Assembly (NCBI GenBank): GCA_030597995.1
Contig: JAUVQV010000080.1
Location: 1-5,608, forward strand
Length of the DNA: 5,608 bases
Direction of reading: 5' to 3'
From: Candidatus Rokuibacteriota bacterium
GTDB lineage: Bacteria > JAUVQV01
Shown: positions 1 through 5,608 of the stretch, in pieces
Layout: the number at the start of each line of letters is the position of its first letter
How positions within the stretch are numbered: the first letter of the stretch is position 1
Notes under the pieces: generated by a model
The model's database searches: none
Seen by the model: only the letters and a program-made list of their open reading frames with translations
What the model was told of the DNA's origin: nothing
Translations under genes and position numbers: made by a program

Positions 1-696
1 AAGGACTTCGACATCCCCCCCGAAAAATTCAGCGAGTGCTTTCAATCCGACATCGCCGGGAAATTCGGAATGCAGTGGAAGCTCCATTTTGCGACGGAGA
101 GACCACGGATGGCCGTCTTCGTCTCCCGGCTTCCCCATTGTCTTTATGACATTCTCGCCCGCTGCCAGGCCGAGGAGTGGGCGGTGGAGCCGGCGTTGAT
201 TGTCAGCAATCACCGGGCGCTGGAGCCGGTGGCCAAGAATCTCGGCATCGACTATCAGGTCTTGCCGATTACCCCGGACAACAAGAAGACCCAGGAAAAA
301 AGGCAACTGGAATTATTGAAGGCGCACCGGATCGACTTTATCGTTCTGGCCAGGTACATGCAGATTCTGAGTGCCGAATTCATCGACCATTACTTTCATA
401 AAATCATCAATATCCACCATTCCTTTCTTCCGGCGTTCCCGGGCGCCAAACCGTATCACTCGGCCCACGAGCGTGGCGTCAAGGTGATCGGAGCAACCAG
501 TCACTACGTGAGTGCCGAGTTGGATACCGGTCCGATCATCGCGCAGGATGTCGTGCCCGTCAGCCACACGGATTCCGTTGAGGACCTGATGAGAAAAGGC
601 CGGGACCTTGAGAAGGTCGTCCTGGCCCGGGCGATCTGGCATCATCTCTCGCGAAAGATCCTGGTGTGGCGCAATCGCACGATAGTGTTCACGTGA
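1..696 (+). CDS. purU: Formyltetrahydrofolate deformylase, 3' part (5' end outside window)
   Basis: The reading frame is open from base 1 and ends at TGA 694-696, giving 231 residues. E. coli PurU has about 280, so roughly the first 50 residues, part of the N-terminal ACT domain, lie outside the window. An ATG at 70 is internal, because homologous sequence continues upstream of it. The enzyme hydrolyses 10-formyl-tetrahydrofolate to formate and tetrahydrofolate in the cytoplasm. It balances one-carbon pools and supplies formate for PurT-type purine synthesis. The formyltransferase-fold domain is clear: VSNHRALEPVA, an ARYMQILS segment, then INIHHSFLPAF followed by PGAKPYH. The expected catalytic Asn-His-Asp triad is visible at window residues N137, H139 and D175 (ELDTGPII). 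The C-terminus (VWRNRTIVF) matches the usual PurU ending. The related PurN (GAR transformylase) is less likely because of this ending and the PGAKPYH segment. No terminator hairpin follows the stop. Confidence 0.95.
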   Translation, partial: KDFDIPPEKFSECFQSDIAGKFGMQWKLHFATERPRMAVFVSRLPHCLYDILARCQAEEWAVEPALIVSNHRALEPVAKNLGIDYQVLPITPDNKKTQEKRQLELLKAHRIDFIVLARYMQILSAEFIDHYFHKIINIHHSFLPAFPGAKPYHSAHERGVKVIGATSHYVSAELDTGPIIAQDVVPVSHTDSVEDLMRKGRDLEKVVLARAIWHHLSRKILVWRNRTIVFT

Positions 697-702
697 GGAG
701 AC

Positions 703-731
703 TTGATCCATCAGGGAAGATTTACTATATT
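703..731 (+). promoter_or_regulatory. Candidate sigma70-type promoter upstream of nadD
   Basis: A TTGATC box (703-708, 4 of 6 to the -35 consensus) lies exactly 17 bases from TATATT (726-731, 5 of 6 to the -10 consensus). It sits in a short AT-rich patch just after purU, unlike the GC-rich surroundings. Transcription would start near 738 and run into nadD, rsfS and probably the bsh genes. The call rests on consensus match and position only. A near-alternative -10 (TATTAT, 728-733) overlaps it. Confidence 0.5.
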
Positions 732-749
732 ATTCAATAAGAGAAACAG

Positions 750-842
750 ATGGATTATCGCCTCGAGGCCCATTCCAGCCGGCGGATCATCGCCGTAAAG
801 GCCCTTTTTCCAATATACTGCTCCATTGTCGTACAAGGATAG
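750..842 (+). CDS. Possible 30-codon leader ORF before nadD (uncertain)
   Basis: ATG at 750 opens a 30-codon frame ending at TAG 840-842. It begins about 12 bases after the predicted transcription start and is preceded by a weak purine stretch (AAGAGAAA). It overlaps the proposed nadD start in another frame. Its stop falls inside the purine-rich AAGGATAGGGGG (835-846), which looks like a ribosome binding site. The predicted peptide is mixed basic and hydrophobic, with no family I recognise and no run of one amino acid that would suggest an attenuator. A frame this short can occur by chance, so it is recorded mainly because of its position between promoter and gene. Confidence 0.2.
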   Translation: MDYRLEAHSSRRIIAVKALFPIYCSIVVQG

Positions 843-1566
843 GGGGACTCCCATCGCTCAAAAGATTGCCACCGGCAAAATCAGCCGCCCCCGAAAGCCG
901 TCGAGGATAGGGATCTTCGGGGGGACCTTCAATCCGATCCACCTCGCTCACCTCATTCTGGCCGAGGAACTCCGGGAAAGGTTTTCTTTTGACCGGGTTC
1001 TTTTTATCCCGTCGGGAAAACCTCCCCACAAAAGGGCTCGCCTCACGACCGGCCGCCAGCGCCTGGCAATGGTCAGGCTGGCCGTTGCCGGCAACCGCTC
1101 CTTTGCGGCCCTCGATCTTGAAGTCACCCGGGAGGGGAAATCGTATACCATCGAAACTCTCCGGATTCTTCGCCGGCGCTTTCCCCGGGAGACAGAGTTT
1201 TTCTTCCTGATGGGCATGGACGCGTTCCGGGAGATCACCACCTGGCGGGAAGCTGAACTTTTCGCCGACTACTCCCATTTTGTGGTCTTCCCCAGACCGG
1301 ACTCCCCCCTCTTGCCTCCGCAACCTTTTCTTCCCCCTCCCCTCAAGTCTGCCTCGCCGCGCCGGTGCGGTCCCGGGGCCCGCGCCTATGCCCTGGCCGG
1401 TAAACACATCCTTTACATGGTAGAGGCGGCACTGCTGCCGTTTTCCGCCTCCGCCATCCGGAACCGGGCGGCCGAGGGGAGGTCCTTGCGATATCTCGTC
1501 CCGGAGGCGGTAGAGAAATACATTATAAGACACAAGCTTTACCAAAAAACGGGTCAAGGAGGCTGA
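826..1566 (+). CDS. nadD: Nicotinate-nucleotide adenylyltransferase
   Basis: This enzyme transfers AMP from ATP to nicotinic acid mononucleotide, giving deamido-NAD, the penultimate step of NAD synthesis. The nucleotidyltransferase fold is evident. The N-terminal loop reads GIFGGTFNPIHLAH, with H39 and H42 as the nucleotide-binding histidines. A segment LFIPSGKPPHK follows, then FLMGMDAF. The C-terminal phosphate-binding motif is SASAIR (207-212), where most relatives have SSTxIR. The product is 246 residues against about 190-215 in most NadD proteins. The excess is an N-terminal stretch of about 26 residues before the conserved core, which normally begins at the start codon. TTG 826 is the only standard start in the frame after the stop at 796-798, and it has no good ribosome binding site, so the true start is unsure. 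A proline-rich loop (about residues 161-175) lies in a region that varies in the family. rsfS follows directly. Confidence 0.93.
   Translation: MSYKDRGTPIAQKIATGKISRPRKPSRIGIFGGTFNPIHLAHLILAEELRERFSFDRVLFIPSGKPPHKRARLTTGRQRLAMVRLAVAGNRSFAALDLEVTREGKSYTIETLRILRRRFPRETEFFFLMGMDAFREITTWREAELFADYSHFVVFPRPDSPLLPPQPFLPPPLKSASPRRCGPGARAYALAGKHILYMVEAALLPFSASAIRNRAAEGRSLRYLVPEAVEKYIIRHKLYQKTGQGG
1556..1562 (+). promoter_or_regulatory. Strong ribosome binding site for rsfS
   Basis: AAGGAGG, a full anti-Shine-Dalgarno match, lies 4 bases before ATG 1567, inside the last codons of nadD. It fixes the rsfS start and suggests coupled translation of the two genes. Confidence 0.85.
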
Positions 1567-1944
1567 ATGGGGGTATCTACCAGAGAGCTCGTGAAATTAA
1601 GCGCCCGCGTTGCCGAGGAAAAGAAAGCCGGGGACCTGGTCGTTCTCGATCTCAAGGGAATCTCGTCGGTGACCGATTATTTCATGATCTGCAGTGGAAC
1701 TTCGGACACCAATGTCCGGGCCATCGCAGACGCGGTCCGGGAGAAACTGGAGGAAAAGGGTATCCGGGCCCTCGGGGTTGAGGGTTATAGCGACGGGACC
1801 TGGATCCTGCTGGACTACGTGGATTTCGTCTTGCACATCTTCCACTATGAAAAGAGGGTCATATATGCCCTGGAGGACCTCTGGAGTGACGCCAAGCAGA
1901 TTACATTCCGAAGGGCCGCAAAAACTGTCCGTGAGGCTCCCTGA
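1567..1944 (+). CDS. rsfS: Ribosomal silencing factor RsfS
   Basis: RsfS (Iojap/YbeB/DUF143 family) binds uL14 (RplN) on the large ribosomal subunit and blocks joining with the 30S subunit, lowering translation when nutrients are scarce. The 125-residue product is of normal length. Family hallmarks are visible: the SVTDYFMICSG block (34-44), the EGYSDG segment before W79, LLDYVDFVLHIF (81-92), and YALEDLW (100-106). ATG 1567 directly follows the nadD TGA and has a strong ribosome binding site. The nadD-rsfS pairing is widespread in bacteria and supports both calls. The last dozen residues after the LEDLW block are a basic tail without known function. Confidence 0.95.
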   Translation: MGVSTRELVKLSARVAEEKKAGDLVVLDLKGISSVTDYFMICSGTSDTNVRAIADAVREKLEEKGIRALGVEGYSDGTWILLDYVDFVLHIFHYEKRVIYALEDLWSDAKQITFRRAAKTVREAP

Positions 1945-2024
1945 TCCACGATTTTCCCACAGCCATAATTGCACGGTGTTCGGTTTTCGACCCTGTCGGG
2001 AGAAACAGGTTGTGAGCCGGTAAG
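1945..2024 (+). other. Spacer between rsfS and bshC, with at most a weak promoter
   Basis: This 80-base stretch is the longest gap after nadD. It holds CATAAT (1964-1969), 5 of 6 to a -10 box. Seventeen bases upstream is CTGATC (1941-1946), a poor -35. A small inverted repeat, CCTGT and ACAGG with an 8-base loop, lies near 1992-2009. It has no T-run after it and is too short to call a terminator. An in-frame TGA at 2013-2015 limits how far bshC can extend upstream. Confidence 0.3.
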
Positions 2025-3644
2025 GTGCACATTGTCTGGGAAGAGAAGTCCCCGCTCCGGACCTGGCTGCCGCGCCGGCACCCGGCCCACGGCCTCCTTT
2101 CGGGACAGACGGACCTCCTTCCGGGAGGGACATTTTTCTCAACCACTGAGGTCACAACCCTGCCGCCTCCCCGGCACATAACCCCGGCACTCCTCCGGGA
2201 CCTCGAAGACTACCACCGGGAGCTGGACGCCCCGCCGGCAGCTCTTGAAAGCCTCCGTCTCCTTGCCGAGGGGGCACAAGCGGTGGTCACGGGTCAACAA
2301 TCCGGCCTGCTCGGAGGTCCCATGTACACACTCCTCAAAGCCCTGAGCGCCATTCACCTGGCCCGTGAACTCTCGCAGCGGTGGAAACGGCCATTCGTCC
2401 CCCTCTTCTGGTCGGAGGCTGAAGACCACGACTTCGAAGAGATGAACCGGACCTTCACTCTCGGACGTGACCACCAGATCACACGCTTCGAACTTCCCTG
2501 GCCGGACGAATACCGGCAATCGCCCGCCGGGGCGCTCCCTCTGGGACCCGAGTCGGACAAGCTTCTGCAGTCCTTTTTCGAGGCTTCCGGCCACACGGAA
2601 TACACACCGGACCTCCTACGGTCGCTCCGGGGGGATCTGGAAACGAATCCCACTTTTTCGCTCTGGTTCTCTCGACAGATGCTCCGCCTCCTGGGTCCTC
2701 TCGGACTGGTCATCTTCGATTCTCTCGACGCCCGCCTTAAAACCCACTCCCGCCCGCTCTGGGCCCAGATCCTGGAGGAGCCTCTGCGCTTGACGAACGA
2801 GTGCCGGCGAGAGGGGAGGGAGCTGCTCCGGAAGGGCTTCAGACCGGTCCTCGAGAAGATGGAGCGGCGCTGCCCCTTCTTCCTGATTTCTGACCGGCAG
2901 CGGTTGGGAGTGGTCTTTGAGAGGCAGCGGTTCAAGGTTGGGAAAAAGGAATACACCCTCCTGGAACTCCGCCGGCGTCTTGATGGACACCCGGAGGATT
3001 TCAGCCCCGGGGTCAATCTGCGACCCTTGCTGCAGGATTATCTTCTCCCCACCGCGGTCTATGTCTGCGGGCCCACTGAGCTGGCCTATTTCGCGCAGAT
3101 CCTCCCCGGCTACCGGTGGCTTCAGATTCCACCGCCGGCCCTGGTCCTGCGCGCCAGCCTGACCCTGGTAGAAACCACTGTCCGCAAGACCCTGAAACGC
3201 TACCGGATTACACCGCAGGACCTGAGGACCGGAATTACCTCCGCTCTAAACGCCCTGATCAGGAGGGAACACCGGATGGCCGCGCCAGCCCGGTGGGAGA
3301 AACTCCGGTCCGGCACCCTGCGACCGCTGGACCGGTTCCTCACTGAAGTCGGAGCGACCGATGCCGAACTGGCACGCCTCTCCGGACAGACGCGGGGAAA
3401 GATAGAGTTCCTGATCAAAGACCTTGAGGCCCGTTCCGTGGCTAGCCTGCGAAAGCGCTCCGAAGTGGGGCGTGATCAACTCCGGCGATCGCAGCAGAGG
3501 CTCTTCCCCCGGGGCGAGCTCCAGGAGAGAATCCTCTCCCCCTATTACTTCCTGAACAAGTACGGGCCGGGATTCCTGACTGCCCTGGCAGAGGACCTGC
3601 CGGCAGACTTTACACAGCACCACTTCGGAAATATAATTGTGTAG
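2025..3644 (+). CDS. bshC: Bacillithiol biosynthesis cysteine-adding enzyme BshC
   Basis: BshC performs the last step of bacillithiol synthesis, adding cysteine to glucosaminyl-malate. The 539-residue length equals the usual family size. Characteristic blocks are present: VVTGQQSGLLGGPMY (87-101), the nucleotide-like binding loop of the Rossmann core; and VPLFWSEAEDHDFEEMN ending at N141, the family's signature. Further on are a PTAVYVCGPTELAYF segment, a helical, charged stretch around 440-500 likely forming the coiled coil, and a C-terminal SPYYFLNKYGP. GTG 2025 is the first start after an in-frame TGA at 2013-2015. Its ribosome binding site is poor, with only TAAGG immediately upstream, so translation may be weak or start differently. 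The bshB1 fragment and bshA follow, consistent with a bacillithiol operon. Confidence 0.94.
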   Translation: MHIVWEEKSPLRTWLPRRHPAHGLLSGQTDLLPGGTFFSTTEVTTLPPPRHITPALLRDLEDYHRELDAPPAALESLRLLAEGAQAVVTGQQSGLLGGPMYTLLKALSAIHLARELSQRWKRPFVPLFWSEAEDHDFEEMNRTFTLGRDHQITRFELPWPDEYRQSPAGALPLGPESDKLLQSFFEASGHTEYTPDLLRSLRGDLETNPTFSLWFSRQMLRLLGPLGLVIFDSLDARLKTHSRPLWAQILEEPLRLTNECRREGRELLRKGFRPVLEKMERRCPFFLISDRQRLGVVFERQRFKVGKKEYTLLELRRRLDGHPEDFSPGVNLRPLLQDYLLPTAVYVCGPTELAYFAQILPGYRWLQIPPPALVLRASLTLVETTVRKTLKRYRITPQDLRTGITSALNALIRREHRMAAPARWEKLRSGTLRPLDRFLTEVGATDAELARLSGQTRGKIEFLIKDLEARSVASLRKRSEVGRDQLRRSQQRLFPRGELQERILSPYYFLNKYGPGFLTALAEDLPADFTQHHFGNIIV

Positions 3645-3674
3645 CCAGTCGAACAGCCCTGTTACGATACACCT

Positions 3675-3950
3675 GTGAAAAAGAAAAAAACCTCAGTGGT
3701 GGTAGACGTCACCAGAGAGTACCCTCTCAAGAAAAAGGCTTTTTCGGCACACCGTTCCCAGATCGAAGAGGACGGAGGAAAGGTCATCCGTCCCGACTGG
3801 TATACCGACCCATTCTCCCTGGCCGAGGTGCGCGACAGGCATTTCGGCAGCCTGATAGGAGCCGCTTACGGGGAAGGGCTCATTGCCACCTCGCCGCTTT
3901 CACTCACCTCACCCCGCACCCTGATCCCCAAACCCCGGAAGGAGGGATAA
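3675..3950 (+). CDS. C-terminal fragment of a BshB1-like (PIG-L/LmbE family) deacetylase, probably non-functional
   Basis: The 91 residues resemble the end of N-acetyl-glucosaminyl-malate deacetylase BshB1. VVVDVTREYPLKKKAFSAHRSQ corresponds in kind to the family's (V/I)DIS...K..A..A..SQ block. REVxDRHFGSLIG-like and YGEG segments (here VRDRHFGSLIGAAYGEG) match its AR..FG..(I/V)G..YAE.F region, followed by a final S.PL. Intact BshB1 proteins are about 230-240 residues. Here the N-terminal ~145 are absent, including the HPDD zinc-binding motif and the later metal-binding histidine, so it should not deacetylate alone. The only other non-coding sequence nearby, 30 bases back to the bshC stop, has no room for the missing part. 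GTG 3675 has no ribosome binding site; an A-rich tract (3678-3690) marks about where similarity begins. The frame stays open to TAA 3948-3950, so the loss may be recent, the remnant may be kept, or the assembly may be wrong. Homology was judged by eye. Confidence 0.72.
   Translation: MKKKKTSVVVDVTREYPLKKKAFSAHRSQIEEDGGKVIRPDWYTDPFSLAEVRDRHFGSLIGAAYGEGLIATSPLSLTSPRTLIPKPRKEG
3937..3946 (+). promoter_or_regulatory. Strong ribosome binding site for bshA
   Basis: GGAAGGAGGG lies at the 3' end of the bshB1 fragment, with AGGAGG (3940-3945) 5 bases before TTG 3951. It decides the TTG start of bshA, which otherwise would be easy to miss. Confidence 0.85.
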
Positions 3951-5081
3951 TTGGCGGGGAGAAAGCTCCGACTCGCCATCGTCTGTTACCCGACCTTCGG
4001 CGGCAGCGGAGTAATCGCCGCCGAGCTGGGGCAGGCCCTGGCATCGCGGGGACACCAGGTGCACATCATCAGCACCGACCTTCCGGCCCGGCTCACACCG
4101 GCCCGCGGACTGAAATTCCATCGGGTGCAGGTCATCACGTACCCCCTCTTCCACTTCCCTCCCTACACCCTGGCCCTGGCCACAAAGATCGCCGAGATCA
4201 TGCGCCGGGAGCGTCTGGACCTGGTGCAAGTCCACTACGCTATCCCCCACTCCATAGCCGCCCTCCTCGGGCAGGAGATGGCCGGAGTCCAAGTAAAAAT
4301 TATCACCAGCTTGCACGGCACCGACGTCCAGCTCATCGGTCACGAGCCCTCTTATTGGGAGGTCACCCGCCACGCGATGCTCCGTTCCGATGCCTTGACC
4401 GCGGTCTCCTGCTCGCTGGCCGAGACCACCGTGCACAAGTTTCGGCTCGCTCGGGATATCCGGGTGATACCGAACTTCGTGAACACCAGGAAGTTCCGCC
4501 GCCGACACGATTCGCGGCAGAGGAAGCGTATCGCCAGGCCGGAGGAAAAAGTCCTGCTGCACATCTCCAATTTCCGGAAAGTGAAGAGAGTTTGGGAAGT
4601 GGTAGAGATTTTTCACCGCCTGGCCGAGAACTTTCCCGCCCGGTTGTACCTGGTGGGTGACGGACCGGACCGAATCCGGGCGGAGCAGACCGCTCGCACC
4701 CTTGGAATCGAGGAGCGGGTACACTTTTTGTCTTTTGTCGACACCATTCAGGAGTGGCTCTCGGTCGCGGACCTCCTGCTCCACCCATCGGAGATGGAGT
4801 CCTTCGGGCTGGTACCGCTCGAAGCCATGTCCTGCGGCGTACCGGTCCTGGCCTACCGCGTCGGCGGCCTCCCGGAGGTGGTGGAGGACGGCGGGTGCGG
4901 GTATCTTTTAGAGGTCGGAGACCTCCGGGGGATGGTTGAGCGTGGGACAGAAATTCTCAGTGATCCCTCCCTCTGGTCCGCTCTTTCCGATCGGGGGCAG
5001 GCCATTGCCCGCGATAAGTTCAGCCTGGGAAAGGTGGTTACCCGCTATGAACGCTTCTTCCGTGAGGTCCTGGGAAAATGA
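3951..5081 (+). CDS. bshA: N-acetyl-alpha-D-glucosaminyl L-malate synthase BshA
   Basis: BshA is a retaining GT4-family glycosyltransferase that joins GlcNAc from UDP-GlcNAc to L-malate, the first step of bacillithiol synthesis. The 376-residue length is normal. The N-terminal Rossmann domain has the diagnostic YPTFGGSGVIA (from residue 13), a VHYAIPHS block and SLHGTDVQLIG (120-130). The C-terminal domain has HISNFRKVKR (204-213), then VGDGPDR. The GT4 EX7E motif is E283-SFGLVPL-E291, continuing to EAMSCGVPV. The GGSG and HYAIPHS blocks favour BshA over a generic GT4 enzyme, and bshC two genes upstream supports this. TTG 3951 directly follows the TAA of the bshB1 fragment and has a near-perfect ribosome binding site. 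The end overlaps mtaB by four bases (ATGA), suggesting coupled translation. Confidence 0.95.
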   Translation: MAGRKLRLAIVCYPTFGGSGVIAAELGQALASRGHQVHIISTDLPARLTPARGLKFHRVQVITYPLFHFPPYTLALATKIAEIMRRERLDLVQVHYAIPHSIAALLGQEMAGVQVKIITSLHGTDVQLIGHEPSYWEVTRHAMLRSDALTAVSCSLAETTVHKFRLARDIRVIPNFVNTRKFRRRHDSRQRKRIARPEEKVLLHISNFRKVKRVWEVVEIFHRLAENFPARLYLVGDGPDRIRAEQTARTLGIEERVHFLSFVDTIQEWLSVADLLLHPSEMESFGLVPLEAMSCGVPVLAYRVGGLPEVVEDGGCGYLLEVGDLRGMVERGTEILSDPSLWSALSDRGQAIARDKFSLGKVVTRYERFFREVLGK

Positions 5082-5608
5082 CGAACCGGGAAAGAACCGT
5101 GGCCTTTTATACCGTGGGCTGCAAGCTCAACCAGTTCGAGACGTATGACCTGGTGCGGCAATTCGCCGCCCGAGGCTACCGGATCTGTTCTTTCTCCGAA
5201 CCAGCGTCGGTCTATGTGGTCAACACCTGTACCGTGACCGGAAAATCCGATTACCGCTGCCGTCAATCCCTCCGGAGGGCGCGCAGGCTGAATTCCTCCG
5301 CAACGGTGATCGCCATCGGTTGTTATGCCCAGACCCAGCCGGAGGCCCTGAGCCGGATGCCGGAGGTGGACCTGATCCTCGGGAACTCTGAGAAAAAGGA
5401 TCTTCTCGCCCACCTCCCCGACAACGGCCGGCCTCGGACAGAGCGGGTCCGTGTGGGGGCCTTGCCCGTTGATGCACCGGGGGCCTTCCCCGAACTTTCC
5501 GGCTTTGGCCGCCACACTCGCGCTTTTGTAAAGATTCAGGACGGTTGCGACTCCCGGTGCAGTTACTGTGTCGTCCCCGCGGCCCGCGGACCGAACCGGA
5601 GTTCCCCG
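5078..5608 (+). CDS. mtaB: tRNA (t6A37) methylthiotransferase MtaB, 5' part (3' end outside window)
   Basis: MtaB is a radical SAM enzyme that converts t6A to ms2t6A at position 37 of tRNAs reading ANN codons. The frame runs 177 codons from ATG 5078 to the window edge with no stop; family members have about 430-450 residues, so some 60% is missing. The N-terminal methylthiotransferase domain shows the three iron-sulfur cysteines C15 (TVGCKLNQFET), C51 (VNTCTVT) and C82 (IGCYAQ). The radical SAM CxxxCxxC is C157, C161, C164 (DGCDSRCSYC), followed by VPAARGPNRS. TVGCKLNQ and the Cys spacing indicate the MtaB branch rather than MiaB or RimO. The ATG overlaps the bshA TGA (ATGA) and GAGGT (5064-5068) serves as ribosome binding site 9 bases upstream. 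No known functional link to bacillithiol explains its place here. Confidence 0.93.
   Translation, partial: MTNRERTVAFYTVGCKLNQFETYDLVRQFAARGYRICSFSEPASVYVVNTCTVTGKSDYRCRQSLRRARRLNSSATVIAIGCYAQTQPEALSRMPEVDLILGNSEKKDLLAHLPDNGRPRTERVRVGALPVDAPGAFPELSGFGRHTRAFVKIQDGCDSRCSYCVVPAARGPNRSSP

Noticed and set aside
70..696. purU as a complete gene starting at ATG 70
   Set aside because: The frame is open upstream to the window edge, and the upstream residues continue PurU-like sequence. The ATG is internal and the gene is cut by the window.
798..808. AAAGG-C-CCTTT inverted repeat followed by T's, considered as a purU terminator
   Set aside because: The loop would be a single base, so no stable hairpin can form, and it lies about 100 bases past the purU stop and downstream of the likely nadD promoter.
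1301..1350. Pyrimidine-rich tract in nadD, considered as a repeat or inserted element
   Set aside because: It stays in frame and encodes a proline-rich loop at a place where NadD proteins vary in length and sequence. It has no repeat unit or flanking duplication.
787..1557. Long minus-strand reading frame (256 codons) opposite nadD
   Set aside because: It is the antisense of a clear nadD gene. Its translation is rich in Gly, Arg and Pro with no recognisable domain, as expected of a shadow frame in GC-rich DNA.
2354..3016. Minus-strand reading frame (220 codons) inside bshC
   Set aside because: Its Arg/Ser-rich composition is typical of an antisense frame in GC-rich DNA, and it lies wholly within an intact bshC.
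3909..4784. Long minus-strand reading frame (291 codons) opposite bshA
   Set aside because: It mirrors the bshA coding frame, has low-complexity content and no family motif, and bshA is strongly supported by its motifs.

Overview
The window is GC-rich bacterial DNA, coding almost end to end on the + strand and cut through a gene at each side. In order it carries the 3' part of purU (formyltetrahydrofolate deformylase), nadD (nicotinate-nucleotide adenylyltransferase), rsfS (ribosomal silencing factor), bshC (bacillithiol cysteine-adding enzyme), a 91-codon fragment matching the C-terminal end of the bacillithiol deacetylase BshB1, bshA (bacillithiol glycosyltransferase) and the 5' part of mtaB (tRNA methylthiotransferase). 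I see no RNA gene, mobile element, CRISPR array or phage gene. No minus-strand reading frame looks real.

The left part (1-696) ends purU. A 129-base gap follows that is AT-rich at its start and contains a good sigma70-like promoter candidate (703-731). This probably begins a new transcription unit running through the rest of the window. nadD and rsfS abut with no spacing, a pairing common in many bacteria. An 80-base spacer separates rsfS from bshC. From there the genes are tightly packed: bshC, 30 bases, bshB1 fragment, 0 bases, bshA, 4-base overlap, mtaB. Most starts are non-ATG (TTG for nadD and bshA, GTG for bshC and the fragment).

Bacillithiol is made in three steps. BshA joins GlcNAc to L-malate, BshB removes the acetyl group, and BshC adds cysteine. 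This locus has intact-looking genes for the first and third steps. Of the second enzyme it keeps only the C-terminal ~85 residues, without the zinc-binding N-terminal part. The pathway therefore either uses another deacetylase encoded elsewhere, or is damaged, or the sequence carries a deletion or assembly error here. This is the most notable thing in the window; the rest is ordinary housekeeping content.

The host makes, or descends from makers of, bacillithiol. GC content and gene order do not suggest a typical low-GC Bacillus. A bacillithiol-making lineage such as Acidobacteriota, Gemmatimonadota or an uncultured phylum is possible, but the sequence alone does not settle this.
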